From NCBI GenBank assembly GCA_938030835.1, contig CALHID010000234.1, forward strand, positions 1 to 12,666: a stretch of DNA of 12,666 nt, in the 5' to 3' direction. Shown in pieces: positions 7,691 through 12,666 of the stretch (position 1 is the first letter of the stretch; each line of letters starts with the position of its first letter). This DNA is from an uncultured Actinomyces sp. (lineage in GTDB: Bacteria; Actinomycetota; Actinomycetes; Actinomycetales; Actinomycetaceae). The notes under the pieces were generated by a model. It saw only the letters and a list, made by a program, of their open reading frames with translations, made no database searches and was not told the origin of the DNA. A program made the translations under genes and the position numbers.

Positions 7691-10450
7691 ATGAGCGCTC
7701 AGCGCCAGGCCGAACCAACCTCGCTGCCCGCACCCCAGGTGCCGGACAAGGTCGCCACTGAAGGCCTCGAAGCCCAGTGGAACCAGCGTTGGGAAGATCA
7801 GGGAACTTACCGTTTTGATCGAAGCCGCCCCCGCCAAGAGGTCTACTCGATCGACACTCCCCCGCCCACGGTTTCGGGTTCACTTCACGTCGGCCACGTG
7901 TTCTCGTACACGCACACCGATGTCGTCGCACGTTTCCAGCGAATGCAGGGGAAGTCGGTCTTCTACCCCATGGGCTGGGATGACAATGGCCTGCCCACAG
8001 AGCGCCGCGTGCAGAACTACTTTGGGGTTCGCGTCGATGCGACTCTCCCCTATGATCCGAATTTTGAGCCCCCTCATGTTGGCGGCGAAGGCAAGTCCAT
8101 CAAGGCTCGCGATCAGGTGCCGATCTCACGTCGTAATTTTGTGGAGCTGTGCGAGCGCTTGACCGTTGAAGATGAGAAGCACTTCGAGGACCTGTGGCGT
8201 CACTTGGGCCTGTCGGTTGACTGGACTCAGAACTACCAGACCATCGGTACACGTGCCCGCAAAGTTGCTCAGGCTGCATTCCTGCGCAATCTCGAGCGCG
8301 GCGAGGCCTATCAGGCTGAGGCTCCTGGCCTGTGGGACGTGACCTTCCAGACCGCAGTTGCTCAGGCCGAGCTTGAGAGCCGCGAATACCCGGGCTTCTA
8401 CCACCGCCTCGCCTTCCACATCACCGACCCCGCGCGCGCTGCCGAGGCCGCTGCAGCCGGTGCGCCGGTTGAGAACGGTGTTGATGTCTGCATTGAGACG
8501 ACTCGTCCCGAACTTCTTCCCGCGTGCGTGGCTTTGATTGCTCACCCCGACGACGAGCGCTACAAGCCTCTGTTTGGCACCACAGTTGCCTCCCCCGTTT
8601 TCGGTGTTGAGGTCCCTGTTCTTCCCCACCCCGAGGCGGAGATGGACAAGGGCGCCGGTATCGCCATGTGCTGTACTTTCGGTGACACGACCGATATCGA
8701 TTGGTGGCGTGACCTGAACCTTCCACTGCGCACCGTTTTGCGCAAGGACGGCCGCCTGCAGACCGAAACCCCCGAGTGGATTACCACCGATGAGGGTCGC
8801 GAGGCCTTCGCTGAGCTCGCGGGGAAGACAACCTTCTCTGCTCGCGAGGCCCTGGTGGCGCGCCTCGAGGCAAGCGGTGAGATGCGCGGCGAACCTCAGA
8901 AGACGATGCGCCAGACGAACTTCTTCGAAAAGGGTGACAAGCCCTTGGAGATCGTCACTTCGCGTCAGTGGTACATCCGTAACGGTGGCAAGCCATGGGT
9001 CAACCCTGCGACCGGCAAGGACCTGAACGAGGAACTCATTGAACGCGGTAAGGAGCTGGAGTTCCACCCTGATTTCATGCGCGTGCGCTACGAGAACTGG
9101 GTACGCGGCCTCAACAACGACTGGCTGGTTTCCCGTCAGCGCTTCTTCGGCGTCCCCTTCCCCCTGTGGTACCGCGTTGATGACAATGGCGAAGTCGATT
9201 ACACGCAGATCATCACCCCCAGTGAAGATCAGCTTCCTGTCGATCCTTCATCGGATACCGCTCCCGGTTACACCGAGGATCAGCGCGGAGTCGCCGGTGG
9301 CTTCGTGGGCGAACTCGACATCATGGATACCTGGGCGACCTCTTCTCTTTCCCCGCAGATTGCCTGCGGTTGGCTTGAGGACGAGGACCTGTTCTCGCGT
9401 ACCTACCCGATGGACTTGCGTCCGCAGGGCCAGGACATCATCCGAACCTGGCTGTTCTCAACGGTCGTCCGTGCCGATCTGGAATTTGGTGCGCTCCCCT
9501 GGGCACACGCTGGTCTTTCCGGATGGATCTTGGACTCGGATCACAAGAAGATGTCGAAGTCTAAGGGCAATGTTGTGACCCCGATGGGCTTGCTCGAGAA
9601 GTTCGGCTCGGACGCGGTGCGTTACTGGGCGGCATCTGCTCGACTGGGCTTGGATGCTGCTTTCGACGAATCGCAGATGAAGATTGGCCGCCGCCTGGCC
9701 ATCAAGGTGCTCAACGCCTCGAAGTTCGCTCTCACGATGGGCGGGGACGCAGATCTGGATCTGGATATCACGCATGTCGTCCAGCCCCTGGACCGTTCGA
9801 TGCTTGCTGGGCTGCGTGAGGTTGTCGCTTCTGCGACCACTGCTCTGGAAAATTACGAGCATGCTCGCGCGCTGGAGATCACCGAGTCCTTCTTCTGGAC
9901 TTTCTGCGACGACTACTTGGAGCTTGTGAAGGAACGCGCCTACAACCGCGAGGGCAAGTGGAGCGATCAGGCTTCTGCTTCTGCCCGCGCAGCGCTGGCG
10001 ATCGCCATCGATACCTTCGTTCGCTTGCTTGCTCCCTACCTGCCCTTCGTGACCGAAGAGGTGTGGAGCTGGTATCGCGAAGGTAGCGTCCACCAGGCTG
10101 CATGGCCGACTGCTTCCGACCTTGAGGTCACCCCGGATGGAAGCATCGAGGGCGCGATCGAGGATGCGTCCAGTGTGTTGCTGGGCGTTGCCTCCGAGGC
10201 ACTCGTGGTCCTTCGCCGCGTGAAGTCCGAAGCAAAGGTCTCCCCCAGGACCCCCTTCCTTGAGGTGACAGTGTCTGCTCCCGAGCAGATGATCCCCCTG
10301 CTTGAGGAAGTTCTGGAAGACCTTGCTGCCGCGACGAAGATTCAGGGACCTGCTCATTTCGAGGCCTCGGCAGAGGCTACCGAAGATGAAGGCACCATCC
10401 GTGTCGCTTCCTTCGAGTTGGGCGAAGCCCCGGCTAAGAAGAAGAACTAA
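7691..10450 (+). CDS. valS: Valine--tRNA ligase
   Basis: This 919-residue class I aminoacyl-tRNA synthetase charges tRNA-Val with valine in the cytoplasm. The HIGH-type motif HVGH is at 66-69 and KMSKS at 620-624, with the tungsten-like substrate region GWDDNGLPTERRV at about 95-107. The CP1 editing domain, which clears mischarged threonine, spans roughly 190-370 and includes TTRPE (270-274) and MCCTFGDTTDIDWW starting at 326. The anticodon-binding helical domain follows from about 690. The GWDDNGLPTE and CCTFGDTTDI forms are those of the archaeal/Rickettsia-like (type 2) enzymes, not the E. coli type with GTDHAG. The C-terminal coiled-coil arm of type 1 enzymes is absent; the protein ends in a short Lys-rich AKKKN. 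The ATG has TGGAG 7 bases upstream. It is a single-gene transcript, divergent from the peptidase gene and closed by a strong hairpin. Identity is very sure; the subtype is from memory of family motifs. Confidence 0.97.
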   Translation: MSAQRQAEPTSLPAPQVPDKVATEGLEAQWNQRWEDQGTYRFDRSRPRQEVYSIDTPPPTVSGSLHVGHVFSYTHTDVVARFQRMQGKSVFYPMGWDDNGLPTERRVQNYFGVRVDATLPYDPNFEPPHVGGEGKSIKARDQVPISRRNFVELCERLTVEDEKHFEDLWRHLGLSVDWTQNYQTIGTRARKVAQAAFLRNLERGEAYQAEAPGLWDVTFQTAVAQAELESREYPGFYHRLAFHITDPARAAEAAAAGAPVENGVDVCIETTRPELLPACVALIAHPDDERYKPLFGTTVASPVFGVEVPVLPHPEAEMDKGAGIAMCCTFGDTTDIDWWRDLNLPLRTVLRKDGRLQTETPEWITTDEGREAFAELAGKTTFSAREALVARLEASGEMRGEPQKTMRQTNFFEKGDKPLEIVTSRQWYIRNGGKPWVNPATGKDLNEELIERGKELEFHPDFMRVRYENWVRGLNNDWLVSRQRFFGVPFPLWYRVDDNGEVDYTQIITPSEDQLPVDPSSDTAPGYTEDQRGVAGGFVGELDIMDTWATSSLSPQIACGWLEDEDLFSRTYPMDLRPQGQDIIRTWLFSTVVRADLEFGALPWAHAGLSGWILDSDHKKMSKSKGNVVTPMGLLEKFGSDAVRYWAASARLGLDAAFDESQMKIGRRLAIKVLNASKFALTMGGDADLDLDITHVVQPLDRSMLAGLREVVASATTALENYEHARALEITESFFWTFCDDYLELVKERAYNREGKWSDQASASARAALAIAIDTFVRLLAPYLPFVTEEVWSWYREGSVHQAAWPTASDLEVTPDGSIEGAIEDASSVLLGVASEALVVLRRVKSEAKVSPRTPFLEVTVSAPEQMIPLLEEVLEDLAAATKIQGPAHFEASAEATEDEGTIRVASFELGEAPAKKKN

Positions 10451-10462
10451 CTTCTAGCTATA

Positions 10463-10498
10463 AAGGTGTGGGCCCGGCAGTTGCCGGGCCCATACCTT
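10463..10498. terminator. Bidirectional hairpin terminator between valS and the convergent membrane-protein genes
   Basis: The arms AAGGTGTGGGCCCGGCA (10463-10479) and TGCCGGGCCCATACCTT (10482-10498) pair over their full length with a single G-T wobble. Opening the last A-T pair gives a 16-bp stem with a 4-base loop. The hairpin starts 12 bases after the valS stop and ends 30 bases after the stop of the facing gene. The T-runs on both sides are short, so termination would rely on the very G+C-rich stem. Confidence 0.85.
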
Positions 10499-10528
10499 AA
10501 TACGGAGGAAGGTCTATTGGAGGTTTTC

Positions 10529-11296
10529 CTAGTTGTCCTTCATATGGGTACGAAGACCGTAGCGTTCTTCTTGGCGGCGGCGAAGAAACTGCTGAACCCC
10601 TAGTCCCGCAAGAGGAATGTATTCGGCACTCTCTTGGGTATAGCCCTTTGCCACCGCCCAGCCCCAGATCCGCGAGCATTGGATGACAGCATCTCGTTCA
10701 GTTTTGACTGAATCCACTCCCCTGAAGGTAATAGGAAGTAACGCAGAGGAACCGTCTGGGCGAATGACCTTCACTTCAGCTGTCTGAAGACCTCGACCTT
10801 TCTGGTTCACAAGGCGAACATACAAACCCGTTCGCGAGTGCGGCCACGGAATCTGTATTTTCCTTGACAAGATCGACAGGGTGATCCCTTGGGAGTCGAG
10901 ACAATCTGTACTTGGGAAATAAAGGAAACCATGAATAATGAGAAGGACGATGATCAGCAGATCGACCCCTAGCATGAAGGACCAGATCAATGGATGATCC
11001 GCGTCAATGACCGCGTCTGTTCCTTCGGTCAGCATCGTTGGGAACGGCAGAGAGAGAAAGAGCGCTAAACACCACGACAAAATCACCATAAACGTCGAGC
11101 CTTTTTCGAAGACTATTCTCTCTGCTTCAAGAGGAATCGACTTCTCGTCGTTTTGGTCGTAGTAGTAGTCACCGTCTACAACCGCCCCGATCTTCGAGGC
11201 AATTTCTTTCTGAGGCTCGATGCGCTCCCCAGCAGCGGGAGGAAGTGATACTCGAGAAGAATCCTCAGCAGGCTGAGGATCGTAGGGATTACTCAT
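10529..11296 (-). CDS. Two-helix membrane protein of unknown function, intact paralogue
   Basis: I do not recognise the family. The 255-residue protein has a Pro/acid-rich cytoplasmic N-terminus, a short motif DGDYYYDQND (41-50), and two membrane helices at about 67-89 and 103-127. After these comes a soluble domain of about 125 residues with conserved IPWPHSRT (149-156), QCSRIWGW (206-213), AEYIPLAGLGVQ (224-235) and EERYGLR (243-249). The position after paired helices recalls bacterial PH-like domains, but that is only a resemblance. All these motifs recur in the gene immediately upstream, so the two are tandem duplicates. The ATG at 11296 directly follows the TAA of the upstream gene (TAAATG) and has no visible Shine-Dalgarno sequence. 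Its translation therefore probably depends on ribosomes finishing the upstream gene, which now carries an amber codon. It converges on valS and shares the hairpin terminator. Confidence 0.8.
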   Translation of the reverse strand: MSNPYDPQPAEDSSRVSLPPAAGERIEPQKEIASKIGAVVDGDYYYDQNDEKSIPLEAERIVFEKGSTFMVILSWCLALFLSLPFPTMLTEGTDAVIDADHPLIWSFMLGVDLLIIVLLIIHGFLYFPSTDCLDSQGITLSILSRKIQIPWPHSRTGLYVRLVNQKGRGLQTAEVKVIRPDGSSALLPITFRGVDSVKTERDAVIQCSRIWGWAVAKGYTQESAEYIPLAGLGVQQFLRRRQEERYGLRTHMKDN

Positions 11297-12016
11297 TTAT
11301 TGATTGAAGTTCTGGCGAAGACCGTAGCGTTCTTCCTGAGACTGACGAAGCGCTTGGTGAATTCCGACTCCCGAGAGAGGAATGTACTCCCCCGTTTCAA
11401 CGGTGTAGCCCCTTGCAACGCCCCAATCCCAAATGCGCGAGCACTGAACGACGCCTCGCCATTCCAATTCATCGGAGTTCGGACCGGTGAACACAATCCC
11501 CAAGGGAATCTGCATTCCCTCAGCACTGATCAGCTTCACGTCGAAGGTTTGTGTCATCCGAGCACTCGCCGAAGCGGCGTTTCCAGCCCGAGTGTTACGG
11601 ACGTAGAAACTGGTACGCGAATGAGGCCAAGGGAAGCGCTTCGAGCCAAAAATGCTCGTAACATAGAAGCCTTGGTGGTCGATGTAGTCTTTGCGGGGCA
11701 TCATTGTCAGCCCAGCAACAATCTAGAGAGCCCCGATCAGGAAGCACAGAATCATTGCAACAACAGACTGTTCAGTGCGCACGGAATTGACGCATGCAAG
11801 GAGGAAAACTCCACCCAAAACGAAGGCTACGATTGCTTTCGTCCACGAGCCTTTTTCAATGATCAGCCGGTTAACCACTGTGGGAATCGGACGATCATCA
11901 AACTTATCGAAATAGTAGTCACCGTTTTCAATCCTGCCGGTTGCTGGCACGCTTCCCTGCGGGATTGACTGTCCGCTCGTGGGCGGCAGGCTCGGCGGCA
12001 TCGTCGGTTCACTCAT
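11297..12016 (-). pseudogene. Upstream paralogue of the two-helix membrane protein, interrupted by in-frame TAG
   Basis: One continuous frame of 240 codons from ATG 12016 to TAA 11297 is broken only by TAG at 11725-11723 (codon 98). Before it lie 97 residues: a Pro/Ser-rich N-terminus, NGDYYFDKFDD (31-41), one helix at about 60-77 and the first half of a second helix ending CFLIGAL. After it, in the same frame, come IVAGLTMMPRKDY and a soluble domain with PWPHSRT, QCSRIWDWGVARGYT, EYIPLSGVGIHQ and EERYGLR, matching the intact neighbour throughout. The second part could start at ATG 11704 but has no ribosome site and would lack both helices. The true start has AGGAGG 5 bases upstream. The break could be a recent nonsense mutation (from CAG, TGG, TTG or similar), a sequence error, or read-through. 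The function of the family is unknown. I rate it a disrupted gene that is otherwise well preserved. Confidence 0.8.
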
Positions 12017-12207
12017 TTCGTCCTCCTCAAATGTGTTTCAACATTTTTATACTACAACTGTTTTGAGAGAGGACCTTTCGCTCAGAACATATGAGTTTTA
12101 AGGCACAACTGGCAGTTTTTCTTGAACTGAGCACCTACTTACAGATAGCATTTCTCGGTATTGTGCTCAGACAACTTGCTGAGTATTGAAGGTATTGGAG
12201 GCGCGTT
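12017..12207. promoter_or_regulatory. Divergent promoter region with an 8-bp inverted repeat
   Basis: This 191-base gap separates the minus-strand membrane-protein pair from the plus-strand surface protein. On the plus strand TTGAAC (12122-12127) and TAGCAT (12146-12151), 18 bases apart, form a candidate promoter for the surface protein. A perfect inverted repeat CTGAGCAC (12127-12134) / GTGCTCAG (12163-12170) brackets its -10 hexamer and could be an operator or a hairpin. On the minus strand TAGTATAAA (around 12046-12054) could be a -10 region for the membrane-protein pair, but I see no good -35 partner. Confidence 0.35.
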
Positions 12208-12666
12208 ATGTTGAGACGTTCGCAGCGAGGGTGGAGCATCATTGCTACCCTCGCCACCGCAAGCGTTGCAATGGGTATTGCGGGGGTCTCCACCGCACAA
12301 CTTCAGGCTCAGGCAGATGAAGAACGCGTCCCCGACTTGATCCTCCTGAAGGATGCAGCCCACGTCCAGATGTCGGGCGGGCAGCCCGTCTACGATGAAT
12401 TCGGCCTCCCGATTGGTCTTGATTCGACCGCAGATGCTCCCATCGGACACTTCGAAGTCGGCGACTACGTTGTCTACCGTATCAATGTCCTGAATCGCAA
12501 TTATGCTGACGTGAACAGCTTTACTGTTTCGGATTTCCTTCCCGAAGGGGTCACCTATCAGAACTCTTGGACACGCAGGTGCACACACACTGTTATAGCT
12601 CCTACCGACCACCTGTGGGTTCACGAAAGCCAAAGCGTGAATCCCGACGAGAGTCTGTACCCAGAC
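12208..12666 (+). CDS. Secreted surface protein with DUF11-like domain, 3'-truncated by window edge
   Basis: The frame is open from ATG 12208 to the right edge (153 codons, no stop). TGGAGG lies 6 bases before the ATG. The N-terminus MLRRSQR followed by a hydrophobic stretch (10-30) and AQA (34-36) is a Sec signal peptide, with cleavage probably after residue 36. The mature part contains FEVGDYVVYRINVLNR and VSDFLPEGVTYQ (about 82-118), the usual pattern of DUF11-type or related isopeptide-forming Ig-like domains of Gram-positive adhesins and fimbrial proteins. Such proteins are often long, repeat the domain and end in an LPXTG sorting signal, but that part is outside the window. A role at the cell surface is likely; adhesion is inferred from the family. 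It has its own candidate promoter and does not appear to be co-transcribed with any gene shown here. Confidence 0.8.
   Translation, partial: MLRRSQRGWSIIATLATASVAMGIAGVSTAQLQAQADEERVPDLILLKDAAHVQMSGGQPVYDEFGLPIGLDSTADAPIGHFEVGDYVVYRINVLNRNYADVNSFTVSDFLPEGVTYQNSWTRRCTHTVIAPTDHLWVHESQSVNPDESLYPD

Noticed and set aside
8126..9067. A 313-codon open frame on the minus strand
   Set aside because: It lies entirely antisense to valS, whose motifs are unmistakable, and has no recognisable domain or ribosome site; it is a by-product of high G+C coding bias.
9458..10357. A 299-codon open frame on the minus strand
   Set aside because: It is also antisense to valS and without domain features.
11297..11704. 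A separate 135-residue gene starting at ATG 11704
   Set aside because: It is in the same frame as the upstream 97 codons, has no ribosome binding site, and aligns only with the C-terminal half of the intact paralogue; it is the part of one gene after a TAG.
12139..12633. A 164-codon open frame on the minus strand
   Set aside because: It covers the opposite strand of the surface-protein gene, which has a signal peptide, good ribosome site and DUF11-like domain; the antisense translation shows no such features.

Overview
The window looks like chromosomal DNA of a moderately high-G+C actinobacterium. An Actinomycetaceae member (Schaalia/Actinomyces-like) is my best guess. The reasons are codon use, ATGA/GTGA gene overlaps, TANNNT-like promoter candidates, the style of the valyl-tRNA synthetase, and a secreted DUF11-like surface protein. 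The genus is inferred, not proven. I see no tRNA, rRNA, CRISPR array, insertion sequence or phage gene. No gene-free stretch exceeds 300 bases.

Bases 1-7494 (all minus strand) hold a peptide-utilisation block, read from right to left. It starts with an M20-family metallopeptidase (7494-6127). A 184-base gap follows, then a five-gene operon: a lipoprotein substrate-binding protein of the SBP_bac_5 family (start 5942), a DppB-like permease (4355-3402), a DppC-like permease (3405-2506), a fused two-domain DppD/DppF-like ATPase (2509-899), and a cytoplasmic C39-like cysteine peptidase homologue that runs off the left edge (906-<1). The last four genes overlap by 4 to 8 bases and look translationally coupled. 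The likely theme is import of peptides or peptide-like compounds followed by intracellular hydrolysis. The binding-protein gene carries a late frameshift: its lost C-terminal tail can still be read in the +1 frame and ends in a 4-base overlap with the first permease.

Bases 7495-10500 hold a divergently transcribed valyl-tRNA synthetase (valS, plus strand). Its motifs are of the archaeal/Rickettsia-like kind. A strong hairpin terminator follows, shared with the convergent genes to the right.

Bases 10529-12016 (minus strand) hold a tandem pair of paralogous two-helix membrane proteins of unknown function. The upstream copy is interrupted by an in-frame amber (TAG) codon in its second membrane helix. 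The downstream copy starts immediately after the stop codon of the first (TAAATG) without its own ribosome binding site.

Bases 12017-12207 form a divergent promoter region. From 12208 to the right edge lies the N-terminal part of a secreted surface protein with a DUF11-like domain. Within about 8 kb there are therefore two genes that look whole except for one disruption each. This is either strain-specific decay or sequence error, and is the main point to check.
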